IMG/VR virus record: IMGVR_UViG_3300015263_000182
Location: 1 to 31,538 of that record
From: a virus
DNA: 31,538 nucleotides
Reading direction: 5' to 3' (one strand)
In this document: in pieces, positions 8,951-17,871 of the stretch
Layout of the letters: each line of letters begins with the position of its first letter
How positions within the stretch are numbered: position 1 is the stretch's first letter
Translations under genes and position numbers: made by a program
Notes under the pieces: generated by a model
Database searches by the model: none
Told to the model about the DNA's origin: nothing
Seen by the model: the letters and a program-made list of their open reading frames with translations, nothing else

Positions 8951-11900
8951 ATGATCTGGACGCAAATCATCTGGTATGTAGTTACGCTGATCATCAGCAT
9001 CGCGCTGACGCCGAAGCCTAAGAAGCCGAAGGCTGCCGCGCTAGAGGACTTTGAATTTCCAACCGCAGAGGAAGATCGTTCGATCCCTGTCGTGTTCGGC
9101 GAGATAGACATCTCCGGGCCGAACGTTGTTTGGTACGGTGACCTCAACATCAAGGCGATCAGGAAGAGCAGTGGATTTAGCAAGGCGACTGTCGGGTATA
9201 AATACTACATCGGTTTCCACATCGGCCTGTGTCATGGACCAGCAGACTCGATAACGAAGATCTGGTGGGAGGACAAGGAGTGCTGGACAGGCAATCTTAC
9301 CGCGAGTGGATCTGGCAGCATCGATCAGAAAGATCTGTACGGAGGCACTGGTCGCGGCGGCGGCGTCATTGGAGACTTCGATGTTGACATGGGTGAGTCT
9401 GGTCAGACAGCCAATGCCTACCTGACGTCGCGTCTTGTAGTTTCAAGCACTGACTATCCGGTTCCAGCTTATCGTGGCATCGTCAGCTTCATCTGGAAGG
9501 GCGGCTACATTGGAAACAGTGAGTACGTCAAGCCGATTAAGATCCGGGTTAAGCGCATTAAGAAGGGCTGGCAGAATGACATCTGCTGGTATCCTGCTAA
9601 GGCCGAACTCAGCACGGGAATGAACCCCGCGCACATCATCTACGAGACGCTGACTAACTCGTTTTGGGGGATGGGTCTTTCTTCAGACGTCATCAACCTG
9701 ACCAACTTCACGGCGCAGGCGGATCTGCTGTACGATGAAGGCTTCGGGTTGAACATGATCTGGAACCAGTCGGTGACCATCGAGGCATTCCTGCAAGAGG
9801 TACTCGATCACATCGACGGAGGCCTGACGTTCAATCTTACGACTGGCCAGTACGAGCTAACGGTGTTCCGCGCCAACTACGTGCTCGGTGACCTGCCGAT
9901 CATTGACTCTACTGACATCGTAGAGATGGTCAAGTTTGAGAAGCAGGGATGGGGCGAGACCGTCAATGAGATAATTCTCAACTACACCGATCCGACTACA
10001 CGTCGTGGGACCAACATCACGGCACAAGACCTGTCGCAGATAGACGCGCAGGGTTCACGGCTCAGTCAGCAGGTTGACCTCCCAGGCATCACTGACCACA
10101 CCATTGCGCATCAGGTTCTGGCGCGTGAGCTGGCGCAGCGCACGACGCCGCTGACACGCGTCACGTTCAAGGTCAATCGCAATGCGTGGCTTCTCGGCTT
10201 CGGCTCGCTGTTCAAGCTTGACAGACCCGAGCGCCAGTGCTACGAGCGTGTCTTCCGAGTGATCAAGATTGATCGCGGCTCGCTGCAAGACAACACGATT
10301 ACCATCGAGGCCATCGAGGACATCTACCAGAACGAGTTCGGCGCTGGCCTAGCAGTGCAGCCGTCCTCAGTATTGGAAGAGTCACCTCCGCCGACGCCAA
10401 CTGCCAGCGATGTTCTTTCAGCTACGACTACGACTCCGCCGGGCTCGCCTGCTGACGGTGACACTTACTTTATCCCGGCTGGCGCGACGGGAGCGTGGTC
10501 AACTCATCCATTCTCATTCGCAACGTGGGACGCAGACACTGGATCGTGGGAGTACACGCCAGCAGAGGACGGTGACGGGTTCTACGTCGTAGATACTGGG
10601 ACCAACTACCAGTTCATAGTCGATTCTAGCGGAGGTTCGCTGGGGCCGATAGCTGGCGTGACTGATCACGGCATGCTGACTGGTCTTGCTGACGATGACC
10701 ATCCGCAGTACCAACTCGTTTCTACCATCAGCGAAGTCATTGATGATCGCGTTGCTGCACTGTTGGTAGAAGGAACCAACATCACGATCACCTACGACGA
10801 TGGCGCGAACACGCTCACCATTGACGCTGCCGGGTTCAGCTCGCCGTTGACCACGAAGGGCGACCTGCTAGTCTACAGCACGGCCGAGGCAAGGCTCCCC
10901 GTCGGCGCTAATGGCTATGTGCTGACGGCCGACAGCGCAGAAACTGCCGGAGTCAAGTGGGCGGCGCCGACAGGCGGAGGCAGCGGACAGTCAAACTACT
11001 ATCAGGCAGGCGCAGATCCGGGAAGGCGATACACTTTCTACGATGACTTCGTAGAGAACCCGCCATCACTGGGATGGGCAACGAACACTTCTGCTGGATC
11101 ACTTGACTACACGACTGGAGTTGACGTCGGTCATCCCGGTGTCGCCATGCTCAGCTCAACCACCTCAACGACTGGCCAAGCTGGACTGATGCTTGCGAAC
11201 AGCGTCACTGGTGGCGCGGCGAACTACATGAAGTTCGGTGGTGGCGTCATCGTCATGCGCGGGCTCATTTATCTTCCGGCGCTCATGGACGGGACCACGA
11301 ACACTGGACAGGTTCGCTTTGGTCTTGTTGACGAATTGAGCGGCGCTCCCGCCAACGGTGTCCATGCTCAGTATGACGGCAACTTCGCGAACTGGCGACT
11401 GTACTCGCGCGGCGGGTCTGGCGGCACTGTCAATAGCAGCTCAGGCAGCATCGCAGTCACGGCAGCGCAGTGGACGTTGCTTGAGATCGTCATCTATGAC
11501 ACGAGCAACGCCGAGCTCTATGTTGATGGCGTGCTGGCCGCGACACTCAACACTCCGTTCACGACCACTGGATGTGCGCTTGGCTTCAGCGTTCAGAAGA
11601 CAGCAGGCACAACAGCGCAAGACTTGTACGTTGACTGGGTTCAGGCGTGGCAGGAGTTCAGCACGGAGCGGAACGTTGACGGGTTCTATCCACCGATCTG
11701 GTCTGGGGCTGGCGGCGCTGGCGGTGAGACCGGGAGCACAGGTGCTAGCTTCGGTGATGGCGTCAATACAGCGAGCATCGTTGACGCGATGATAGGCTAC
11801 GTCACCGTTCCATACGGTGGCACGATTGACCGGGCACAGATCGTCGCGGATGTGGCGTGCTCATTCAACGTTGAGGTGTGGAAGGCGGCTGGCGCGTTGC

Positions 11901-12154
11901 CGACTGTAGCAAACAAGATATCTGCATCAGCTCCCATCACGCTCTCCTCGCAGACTTACAACGCGGACACGACGCTGACCGGCTGGACAACGAGCGTGTC
12001 ACCGGGTGACGTCATAGCGTTCAAGCTCAATAAGACCTCTGGCTCACCGACGCAGATCATGGTGTCAATCGGCATCAAGACTGCGCAGCAGGAAATCTAC
12101 GTGCAGGCAGCTGAGCCTGTGTCGCCGGGTACTAACGCACTATGGATCTGGTGA
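8951..12154 (+). CDS. Central tail hub / tip attachment protein (lambda gpJ-like) fused to fibre modules
   Basis: This 1067-aa protein is the host-contacting tail hub. A hydrophobic N-terminal segment (residues 5-20) precedes the hub domain (about 35-470), with PVVFGEIDISGPNVVWYG and THIDGGL-like sequences of gpJ hubs. Around 494-555 is a DUF2793-like module (SPADGDTYFIPAGATGAW). Around 571 is the fibre-type motif DHGMLTGLADDDHPQYQ, then a LamG/concanavalin-like domain (about 693-900, FYDDFVENPPSLGWA to DLYVDWVQAW) and a final beta domain. Hub and receptor-binding fibre thus appear to be one polypeptide. TTG at 8945 is an alternative start; ATG at 8951 follows the upstream TGA closely and is preferred. 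Confidence 0.88.
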   Translation: MIWTQIIWYVVTLIISIALTPKPKKPKAAALEDFEFPTAEEDRSIPVVFGEIDISGPNVVWYGDLNIKAIRKSSGFSKATVGYKYYIGFHIGLCHGPADSITKIWWEDKECWTGNLTASGSGSIDQKDLYGGTGRGGGVIGDFDVDMGESGQTANAYLTSRLVVSSTDYPVPAYRGIVSFIWKGGYIGNSEYVKPIKIRVKRIKKGWQNDICWYPAKAELSTGMNPAHIIYETLTNSFWGMGLSSDVINLTNFTAQADLLYDEGFGLNMIWNQSVTIEAFLQEVLDHIDGGLTFNLTTGQYELTVFRANYVLGDLPIIDSTDIVEMVKFEKQGWGETVNEIILNYTDPTTRRGTNITAQDLSQIDAQGSRLSQQVDLPGITDHTIAHQVLARELAQRTTPLTRVTFKVNRNAWLLGFGSLFKLDRPERQCYERVFRVIKIDRGSLQDNTITIEAIEDIYQNEFGAGLAVQPSSVLEESPPPTPTASDVLSATTTTPPGSPADGDTYFIPAGATGAWSTHPFSFATWDADTGSWEYTPAEDGDGFYVVDTGTNYQFIVDSSGGSLGPIAGVTDHGMLTGLADDDHPQYQLVSTISEVIDDRVAALLVEGTNITITYDDGANTLTIDAAGFSSPLTTKGDLLVYSTAEARLPVGANGYVLTADSAETAGVKWAAPTGGGSGQSNYYQAGADPGRRYTFYDDFVENPPSLGWATNTSAGSLDYTTGVDVGHPGVAMLSSTTSTTGQAGLMLANSVTGGAANYMKFGGGVIVMRGLIYLPALMDGTTNTGQVRFGLVDELSGAPANGVHAQYDGNFANWRLYSRGGSGGTVNSSSGSIAVTAAQWTLLEIVIYDTSNAELYVDGVLAATLNTPFTTTGCALGFSVQKTAGTTAQDLYVDWVQAWQEFSTERNVDGFYPPIWSGAGGAGGETGSTGASFGDGVNTASIVDAMIGYVTVPYGGTIDRAQIVADVACSFNVEVWKAAGALPTVANKISASAPITLSSQTYNADTTLTGWTTSVSPGDVIAFKLNKTSGSPTQIMVSIGIKTAQQEIYVQAAEPVSPGTNALWIW

Positions 12155-12155
12155 C

Positions 12156-12389
12156 ATGACAGCGAAGCGCAGAATTGGATCGTACTTCACCAATCTCTCG
12201 CACGTCAAGAGATGGACTGGAGGCTCATGGGCTCCGGTTCGCTTCGGCAAGCGATGGACAGGGACGGCATGGGAGCAGTGGTGGCCGCTGGCGGGTGGCG
12301 ACATCAGCAGCGGCCCATACAATCTGGATGAAGCGACGCAGTCAATTGGCACCGTGTTCAATCTAACTCAAACGCCACAAGGACTATGA
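12156..12389 (+). CDS. Small tail-associated protein with a repeated KRWTG motif
   Basis: This 77-aa protein has two copies of a short Trp-rich motif, KRWTGGSWAPV and KRWTGTAWEQW, separated by FG. Such repeats are common in short virion proteins near tail fibres, but I cannot assign a role. It starts one base after the hub stop and is followed by the next gene after one base, so it is part of the tail-fibre operon. No membrane segment or cysteine is seen. Confidence 0.65.
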   Translation: MTAKRRIGSYFTNLSHVKRWTGGSWAPVRFGKRWTGTAWEQWWPLAGGDISSGPYNLDEATQSIGTVFNLTQTPQGL

Positions 12390-12390
12390 C

Positions 12391-13338
12391 ATGTCAACTG
12401 GATTTCGTTACGCAAGATATGACTTGGATTCAACTACGGCACAGATGGGCTACCTTGCCGGAGCAATCCACGAGGTGCTTGATGACCTGCTGACAGTCGG
12501 CAGCTATCCGTGGACCAAGACGGTCAACGGAACGAATGACGTCACTTATCAGGCTCCCGGTGGCAGTGAGATGATGCTGCACGTTGCGCAGAACTACTCG
12601 CTCAGCACGAATCTACTCATACAGTTATACGCTCAGGTTGGCACTGATCCTGAGTTCCCGACTCCGACGCAAGTAGTAACAGCCGGTCAAGGCTATGTCA
12701 CGCTGAGACCACGCGACAGCACCAGCTCCGCAACAACCTACGATAGCAACTGGTATGGCATCAGGACTGATCGCTTCATGTTGCTGGCCATTGGTCCAAA
12801 CAACGCAGGGAGTGTGATGGGGTCAATAGTAGCGGCGGGAGACTTTCCTGTACTGTCTGGATCCGATCCCGGTCTCACCTGCATCCTTGGTAGCACATCA
12901 ACCACTTCATCGAACACTTCCACTAGCACTGAGTACACTCTTACTGGAGCCTTGTACCCTCCGCAGAGCAGTCCGCCAAACGGAGTATATGGTTACTCAT
13001 ACAATCACTTTCAAGGATCAACCTTAAGTCATCCGGTATTCTGCTGGCAGACCTTACCAAACAACTCATATCTCTATTACTCCGATACGCTAGGAGAGTT
13101 GCAGCTTGGCAAGTTGTTGATTGGAACGTCAGCAAACACAACTGACGCTTCGAACATCAGCACGCGCACCATGTATCGCGGATACGTACCGTATCTGCGC
13201 TCTTGTCCAGTGCGTCAGGCAGACATGGCCAACGAGGACACCTTCACAGACGCTGGAGGAGCAACGTATATGTACTGGGACAGTTTGAATAATTATCCTG
13301 CGGTGCTCATGATCTCTGACGATGAGGCGCTGCCGTAA
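12391..13338 (+). CDS. Tail appendage / fibre protein, unknown family
   Basis: This 315-aa Ser/Thr/Tyr-rich protein opens with a helix (MGYLAGAIHEVLDDLLTVG, about residues 19-37) followed by beta-rich sequence (MLHVAQNYSLSTNLLIQLYA). The plan resembles the product of 14025-14930: an opening helix, then an MKIQV/IQLYAQVGT-type strand and loops rich in Ser and Thr. It probably forms part of the adhesion apparatus downstream of the hub. The ATG at 12391 is preceded by AAGGACTATGAC. The stop TAA overlaps the next ATG as TAATG. Confidence 0.65.
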   Translation: MSTGFRYARYDLDSTTAQMGYLAGAIHEVLDDLLTVGSYPWTKTVNGTNDVTYQAPGGSEMMLHVAQNYSLSTNLLIQLYAQVGTDPEFPTPTQVVTAGQGYVTLRPRDSTSSATTYDSNWYGIRTDRFMLLAIGPNNAGSVMGSIVAAGDFPVLSGSDPGLTCILGSTSTTSSNTSTSTEYTLTGALYPPQSSPPNGVYGYSYNHFQGSTLSHPVFCWQTLPNNSYLYYSDTLGELQLGKLLIGTSANTTDASNISTRTMYRGYVPYLRSCPVRQADMANEDTFTDAGGATYMYWDSLNNYPAVLMISDDEALP

Positions 13339-14015
13339 TGGACTCAACAGCAATCGGCATTCCACTCGACAGCACGTATGCTTCTGTCTCGTTGACGGAC
13401 TACAAAGCATCAACCAGCAGGGTTCAGTTGATAACAACGATGCCAAACCTAAGCCGATTTCCAGCAACTGGGACGGGACTTGAGATCATGAGAACAACGA
13501 GCCCATCGACAGTGCCAAGACCGATCCATGACCCCGCACGCACCATCCAGATCAATGGCGTGACGCAAGTCAACGGCACAGACACGCCACGACGCAAGGC
13601 GATTCTGTACAAGGGGCGCGTCTATCAGACTCTTGGCGGCACGACTGATGAAGTGTTCTTTGACAACCTAGTCGGCGCTGACTATGAGCTAGCGGTGTTC
13701 GGTGACGGTGACAGGCGCAGCGAGGTGTGGGGACCGAGCACCATACTGGCTCCGGCTCCCATGAGGCTGTCTGGCTCGTTGGCCGCATGTACCGCGAGCG
13801 TTGCCTACTCCAGCGGCTTGACGCTGACCGGCGGCAATGGAACGATGCAGTGGAGTTTGACAGGGCAGGCGTTGCCGTCTGGCCTCAACTTCAGCAGCAC
13901 GACAGGCATCATCAGCGGCACGACAGCCGTGACTGGAACAACGCAGCACACCATCGGTGTCCGTGACGGAAACAATGTGTGGCGCTGGAAAGAAGTGACA
14001 TTGGTAGTTTCGTAG
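13338..14015 (+). CDS. Tail appendage protein with C-terminal He_PIG-type Ig-like domain
   Basis: This 225-aa protein ends in a putative immunoglobulin-like domain (about residues 145-225): LTGGNGTMQWSLTGQALPSG, then LNFSSTTGIISGTT and HTIGVRDGNN, the consensus rhythm of He_PIG/cadherin-like domains used by phages for weak surface binding. The N-terminal 140 residues have a basic, proline-containing segment (RPIHDPARTIQINGV) and a strand-rich region (KAILYKGRVYQTLGG) reminiscent of virion proteins of the same position. It is translationally coupled to the gene before (TAATG). Confidence 0.7.
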   Translation: MDSTAIGIPLDSTYASVSLTDYKASTSRVQLITTMPNLSRFPATGTGLEIMRTTSPSTVPRPIHDPARTIQINGVTQVNGTDTPRRKAILYKGRVYQTLGGTTDEVFFDNLVGADYELAVFGDGDRRSEVWGPSTILAPAPMRLSGSLAACTASVAYSSGLTLTGGNGTMQWSLTGQALPSGLNFSSTTGIISGTTAVTGTTQHTIGVRDGNNVWRWKEVTLVVS

Positions 14016-14024
14016 GAGAATGGA

Positions 14025-14930
14025 ATGACAACTTCATCTTGGGCAACTCTGCTATCGCACGCAGATGATGCAGCCTACAGAGCGTGGGGGAGCGACGTCA
14101 GCAGCCACATGTCTACAATTGGGCTGGTCCAGACCAGCGACACAGGACAGGTCAACTGGACAACAGCTACCAAACCTGGATCCAACACAACGACAGACTA
14201 CGAGATCTGGCGCTTCAACGATTCGCTGCAAGGCACTGCGCCAATCTTCATCAAGCTGTTCTACGGCACAGGGGTCTCCACGTCTTATCCCGCGATGAAG
14301 ATTCAGGTGGGCACAGGCTCCAACGGTTCAGGAACGCTGACAGGTCTCACGTCAACAGAAAGTTTCATGTGCTACGTCAGCAACAACATCGGTGGCGTGT
14401 CGCTAAACAACTACGCTTGTCACACTGATGGCATAGCGTTCTTGGTCTACAACGTCGGTGAAGCTCCAGACAGGTTTTTCTTTGCCATTGGCAGGTCATG
14501 CGACAACACTGGAGCGCCGACCACGCATGGCGCTGTCGTGTTCACTCACAACAACTCCAACTCAACAGGCTATAGGTTCTACACTGAGGCACTACGGTTC
14601 ACAGCGACAGCTACAAAGTACACTCAGAATGGTGGCTCAGCGGACGGCAATAACTACTTCAACCTTCCCGGCGCAGAGACAGACACGAGCGTAGGTGGCG
14701 ACACGCAGTCAACCGTCTGTATCGCGCCATTCCCGGACTTCAAACCTGTCGGGTGCTTTGGCGTCGCGCTGTTGAGTGAGTTGTCCATTGGGTCCACCGC
14801 GGCCATTTCTTACTTCGGCGGCAGCTCGCCATCCACCTACATCCAGCTTGGATCAGGCTTTGGCTGCACAGGCTCACGGGTCAACGTTGGCGATGATCAA
14901 GGTGTTGGATTACTGGCGCTCTGGGAGTGA
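14025..14930 (+). CDS. Tail appendage / fibre protein, unknown family
   Basis: This 301-aa protein starts MTTSSWATLLSHADDAAYRA and has an N-terminal helix, then an aromatic/Thr-rich beta body (YEIWRFNDSLQGTAPIFIKL, MKIQVGTGSNGSGT). It probably belongs to the same structural class as the 12391-13338 product, suggesting a small family of appendage proteins. TAGGAG (14013-14018) lies 6 nt before the ATG at 14025; an ATG at 14020 meets a stop after one codon and is not used. No enzymatic motif is seen. Confidence 0.65.
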   Translation: MTTSSWATLLSHADDAAYRAWGSDVSSHMSTIGLVQTSDTGQVNWTTATKPGSNTTTDYEIWRFNDSLQGTAPIFIKLFYGTGVSTSYPAMKIQVGTGSNGSGTLTGLTSTESFMCYVSNNIGGVSLNNYACHTDGIAFLVYNVGEAPDRFFFAIGRSCDNTGAPTTHGAVVFTHNNSNSTGYRFYTEALRFTATATKYTQNGGSADGNNYFNLPGAETDTSVGGDTQSTVCIAPFPDFKPVGCFGVALLSELSIGSTAAISYFGGSSPSTYIQLGSGFGCTGSRVNVGDDQGVGLLALWE

Positions 14931-14934
14931 TGTC

Positions 14935-15126
14935 ATGGCATGGTTAATTGGACCTAAAGAAGAGCTAATTCAGGACGGCTATTACCCTGCCGTGCTCGAC
15001 TCAGAGACAGACAAGAGTTTGAAGATACCCAACGTCACCAAGTCAAACTTCCTGACTTACGGAACTGAGGGAACGTTTGGCATAACTGGCGCTGGCGGTG
15101 GACCAGTGGTAGGGACATTCTCATGA
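14935..15126 (+). CDS. Small hypothetical protein at end of fibre genes
   Basis: This 63-aa protein (MAWLIGPKEELIQDGYYPAV to GGGPVVGTFS) has no transmembrane segment and a Gly-rich tail. The frame stays open far upstream inside the previous gene, but the ATG at 14935, 4 nt after the upstream stop, gives the only sensible gene boundary. The 3' end overlaps the next ATG as ATGA. No function recognised; by position a small virion or pre-lysis protein. Confidence 0.55.
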   Translation: MAWLIGPKEELIQDGYYPAVLDSETDKSLKIPNVTKSNFLTYGTEGTFGITGAGGGPVVGTFS

Positions 15127-15476
15127 ACATGCAGAATCTAAAGGAGCGATTGGTGACGAAAGAGCAACGCGAAGAGTTTCGTATAGGACCATTCACAGTC
15201 GGTGACTTGATAGCACTGGCCGGAGTGGTGTTCATGTCCGGAGCTCTGTGGTGGCGCGTTGCGAGCATTGAGGTGACCAACACCACGCACCGCGCAGAGT
15301 TCGTCCTGATGGAACAGCGTGTTCGTGATCTCGAGAAGCTGGTCCCAAGTGAGTACGTCAAGCGCGTCGAGTACCGACAGGATCTGGCAGAGTTAAAGTC
15401 TCTGATGCAGAGGATAGACTCTAAGCTGGACGCGCATCTTCAGGTTACACTAAAGGGAGAAGACCATGGACGCTAA
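15123..15476 (+). CDS. Single-span membrane protein with coiled coil, start of lysis cassette
   Basis: This 117-aa protein has a charged N-terminus, one predicted transmembrane segment around residues 27-45 (VGDLIALAGVVFMSGALWW), then a long charged helix likely to form a coiled coil (EFVLMEQRVRDLEKLV and RQDLAELKSLMQRIDSKLD). It begins the membrane-protein set next to the endolysin. The topology, a short cytoplasmic N-terminus with a periplasmic coiled coil, resembles small lysis-accessory or inner-membrane spanin-like proteins, but the true spanin pair lies further downstream. Role in lysis is inferred from location. Confidence 0.65.
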   Translation: MNMQNLKERLVTKEQREEFRIGPFTVGDLIALAGVVFMSGALWWRVASIEVTNTTHRAEFVLMEQRVRDLEKLVPSEYVKRVEYRQDLAELKSLMQRIDSKLDAHLQVTLKGEDHGR

Positions 15477-15774
15477 GGCATGGCTCGCCGTGCCGGGAGT
15501 GCTGGCACTCATCGTGGCGGCAGTGCTCGGCGCTGAGGACCGATACATCACCGCGGCGAAGGCGAGCGAGATGATCTCGCAGACTCAAGTCGACGCAGAG
15601 CGTGGTCGGCTCGAGACGGAGCTGGCACTGGCCGAGCACGAGCTTGAGTACCTCGACACAGTCGACGCAGAAGACGGGTCGATGGCCGACAAGCTGGAGC
15701 GCCGCAAGAGGTATCTCGAGTCTCGCATCAACATGATGGAGCAGCGGCTGTTGGAACTGGAGGACAAGGAATGA
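15466..15774 (+). CDS. Small membrane protein with coiled coil, lysis cassette
   Basis: This 102-aa protein starts MDAKAWLAVPGVLALIVAAV, a hydrophobic N-terminal segment that could be a transmembrane anchor or signal, followed by continuous charged helix (ERGRLETELALAEHELEYL and KRYLESRINMMEQRLLELE). The 5' end overlaps the upstream gene by 11 nt and the 3' end overlaps the endolysin as ATGA, so it is translated together with them. It could be a lysis regulator, pinholin-type partner or envelope-spanning coiled-coil protein; I do not recognise the family. Confidence 0.65.
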   Translation: MDAKAWLAVPGVLALIVAAVLGAEDRYITAAKASEMISQTQVDAERGRLETELALAEHELEYLDTVDAEDGSMADKLERRKRYLESRINMMEQRLLELEDKE

Positions 15775-16232
15775 CCTTCAAGCTGTCCAAGCGTTCCTAC
15801 ACGAGGCTCGAAGGAGTTCATCCTGACATGGTGAACTTCGTCGAGTGCCTCATCACAATCACTCCCGTCGACTTCGGAGTGATCGAAGGGTTGCGCACGA
15901 TAGAACGACAGAAAGAGCTCGTGGCGTCTGGTGCAAGTCAGACGATGGATAGCAGGCACATCACTGGTCACGCGGTGGACCTAGGAGCATACGTAGGGAA
16001 AGATCTTCGATGGGACATGAACCTCTACTACCAGATAGCGGACGCCGCGAGGGAGGCATGCAAGAGGACCAAGACTCCCATCAGGTGGGGAGGAGCGTGG
16101 GCTCGCCTCGACACTGGCAGCAAGCCTGCGAGTGTCCTCGTGGCGGAGTACGCTGCGGCTAAGAAGGCGCAAGGCAAGAAGGCATTCATTGACGCGCCGC
16201 ACTTTGAACTTCCGAAAACTGTTTACGGCTAA
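15771..16232 (+). CDS. Endolysin, M15-type L-alanyl-D-glutamate peptidase
   Basis: This 153-aa enzyme is a VanY/M15C-type peptidase that cuts the L-Ala-D-Glu bond of peptidoglycan stem peptides and so ruptures the wall at the end of infection. The zinc-site pattern is visible: SRHITGHAVDL (about residues 61-71, with H63 and D70) and DAPHFEL (D141, H144). EGLRTIERQKEL at 39-50 is the usual upstream helix. No signal peptide or signal-anchor is present, so export should depend on a holin. Length is normal for a single-domain globular endolysin of a Gram-negative phage. Confidence 0.92.
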   Translation: MTFKLSKRSYTRLEGVHPDMVNFVECLITITPVDFGVIEGLRTIERQKELVASGASQTMDSRHITGHAVDLGAYVGKDLRWDMNLYYQIADAAREACKRTKTPIRWGGAWARLDTGSKPASVLVAEYAAAKKAQGKKAFIDAPHFELPKTVYG

Positions 16233-16242
16233 GGAGACTGAC

Positions 16243-16887
16243 ATGACTGATCTGAAGAAGGACTGCATCCTTTGCAAGCTGATCCTCGAGAATCCGTGGC
16301 GAGCGGCAGCCGTCGTGCTCGGCGTCGTGCTACTGTTCGCACTCTTCGGATGCGGCACGGCACAGGCAGACGACCTCAACATCTCGTGGCAGCATCCGGC
16401 TCAGCGAGTTGACGGTACTGCGCTGCCGCTGTCTGAGATTCAGCACACGACCATTGAGTGGGGGCTGTGCAGCGGAAACAATTTCCCGGCCACTCCGGCT
16501 GGAACGCGTGATGTCGCTGCTCCGTCTACCACGACCTCTGTCACTGGAGTAGGATATGGAACGTGGTGCGTTCGTGGTAAGACGGTAGACACTGGCGGTC
16601 GCGTGTCAGATAATAGCAACGTCGCGCAGAAGATCATTCTTGCGCCGCCGAATCCGCCGCTCATCGTCACCGTGGAATCTGTCGCCTACGAAATCAAGCT
16701 GCATCCCGTCACTCAGCTGGCATCGCTCGGGCGGCAGGTCGGCGTCATCGCATACGGAGTGCCGTGCGTTGACAATCCGATGGTCGAGACTGGACGTGGA
16801 ACCTACTACGAAGTTCCCGCTGACAAGGTGCTGCTCACCAAGGACCCGAAGAGCAGCGTGGTCGTAGCTCGCTGTGCGGTGCTGTGA
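16243..16887 (+). CDS. Exported or lipid-anchored protein with fibronectin-III-like domain
   Basis: This 214-aa protein has a charged N-terminus with CILC (residues 8-11), a hydrophobic segment (about 21-36) ending at FALFGC with Cys37, and then a sequence resembling a fibronectin type III domain (LNISWQHPAQRVDGT, TWCVRGKTVDTGG, SDNSNVAQKIILAPPNP) over about residues 45-140. The Cys37 context is a weak lipobox; signal cleavage after AQA is another option. It sits between endolysin and holin-like gene, so it may be periplasmic. AAGGAG (16231-16236) lies 6 nt before the ATG. Confidence 0.65.
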   Translation: MTDLKKDCILCKLILENPWRAAAVVLGVVLLFALFGCGTAQADDLNISWQHPAQRVDGTALPLSEIQHTTIEWGLCSGNNFPATPAGTRDVAAPSTTTSVTGVGYGTWCVRGKTVDTGGRVSDNSNVAQKIILAPPNPPLIVTVESVAYEIKLHPVTQLASLGRQVGVIAYGVPCVDNPMVETGRGTYYEVPADKVLLTKDPKSSVVVARCAVL

Positions 16888-17141
16888 TGGACTCCACAGG
16901 AAAGCGTCTGACGAAGCAGGCAGTGTCCGGCGCTAAGAAGAGCAAGACCGTCCACCTGGGACTCGTGGTGATAGTGCTAGGCTATCTGCAGATGAACATG
17001 CCGCTGATCGAAAAGATCCTGTCGCCGTTCGTTGGAGCTGAGATGGTAGAGCACATCATGGCGGCGCTGACGATGGCCGTCGGCCTCGGCGTCGTCGTGG
17101 TGAGGTTCTACACGGATCAGTCTTTGGCGGACAAGGCATGA
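16887..17141 (+). CDS. Holin-like two-span membrane protein
   Basis: This 84-aa protein has a basic N-terminus (TGKRLTKQAVSGAKKSK) followed by two hydrophobic segments, about residues 22-40 (HLGLVVIVLGYLQ) and 57-75 (HIMAALTMAVGLGVVVVRF). Small size, two spans and position beside endolysin and spanins suggest a class II-type holin, which would form the inner-membrane lesions that let the signal-less endolysin reach the wall. GTG at 16884 is an alternative start; ATG at 16887 overlaps the previous stop as TGATG. Family not recognised by name. Confidence 0.65.
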   Translation: MDSTGKRLTKQAVSGAKKSKTVHLGLVVIVLGYLQMNMPLIEKILSPFVGAEMVEHIMAALTMAVGLGVVVVRFYTDQSLADKA

Positions 17142-17488
17142 AGGGACTCCTGCGAGCCATGACGGTAATCCCGTTCCTTGGAGGCTGCGCCACTCTGGGT
17201 GACATGTCAACGGAGGAGAAGGTGTGGCACGGGCTCAACGTGGTGGACGGTGCGCAGACAGCCGGACGTTGCCGAGGTGTCGTGGAGATGAATCCACTGC
17301 TAGGCAAGAATCCGTCTGACGCCGAGGTGGCTGCGTTCACCGTCGGCATGAGCGCACTGTATCACTATCTGCACAAGTGGATCGCTGAGAATGAGCCGGG
17401 AGGTTTGAAGGTGTTCGAGTACGTGACCATCGGAGCTAAGATTCTTGTGATAGGTCACAATGCGAACGTGGCGCGAGAGGAGTGCTGA
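17138..17488 (+). CDS. Putative lipoprotein of the lysis cassette
   Basis: This 116-aa protein begins with a short signal-like segment and a plausible lipobox FLGGC (Cys17). The mature part is mostly helical, with WHGLNVVDGAQTA and VEMNPLLGK, and a second hydrophobic stretch near 90-105 (VTIGAKILVIG). The HGLN-VVDGAQT-NPLLG arrangement recurs in small phage proteins of this neighbourhood but I cannot give a function. It overlaps the holin-like gene as ATGA and precedes the inner spanin by 2 nt, so it is co-translated with lysis genes. Confidence 0.65.
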   Translation: MKGLLRAMTVIPFLGGCATLGDMSTEEKVWHGLNVVDGAQTAGRCRGVVEMNPLLGKNPSDAEVAAFTVGMSALYHYLHKWIAENEPGGLKVFEYVTIGAKILVIGHNANVAREEC

Positions 17489-17490
17489 GC

Positions 17491-17871
17491 ATGCCTATCA
17501 AGTTCTGGATTAACTTGGCTGTCGGAGTGGTGGCGTTAGCTGCCGTCTACTTCGCAGTGACTACGGTGCTCGGGTGGAAGGAAGATTCTGAGTCGTTGCC
17601 GAAGGTGCAGGATGAACTGGCGCAGACGATCGCTGATCGTGACGCCTATCTCGAGTCTGCGCGGAGGGCAGCTGAGGTGGCCGGAAAGGCCGAGGCAAGA
17701 GTGGACGAGTTGCTTACGAAGATGGACCGTCCTGTTCGTGTTGTTTATCAGGAGGCTAAACGTGAAGATCCAGACTGCGCAGCTTGGGCCGCTGCTCCTA
17801 TCATGTGCCCTCTTGACGGGATGCGGCGTCTTCGGGAAGCCGAAGCCGACTCCGGCACCTCAGTGCCCTGA
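17491..17871 (+). CDS. Inner-membrane spanin (Rz-like)
   Basis: This 126-aa protein has an N-terminal transmembrane segment (about residues 6-26, WINLAVGVVALAAVYFAV) and then a long charged coiled coil (DELAQTIADRDAYLESARRA). That is the i-spanin plan: anchored in the inner membrane, spanning the periplasm, and meeting an outer-membrane lipoprotein so that the membranes fuse after wall breakdown. The o-spanin begins inside it in a different frame. ATG at 17491 is used; GGAG lies 9 nt upstream. Confidence 0.85.
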   Translation: MPIKFWINLAVGVVALAAVYFAVTTVLGWKEDSESLPKVQDELAQTIADRDAYLESARRAAEVAGKAEARVDELLTKMDRPVRVVYQEAKREDPDCAAWAAAPIMCPLDGMRRLREAEADSGTSVP

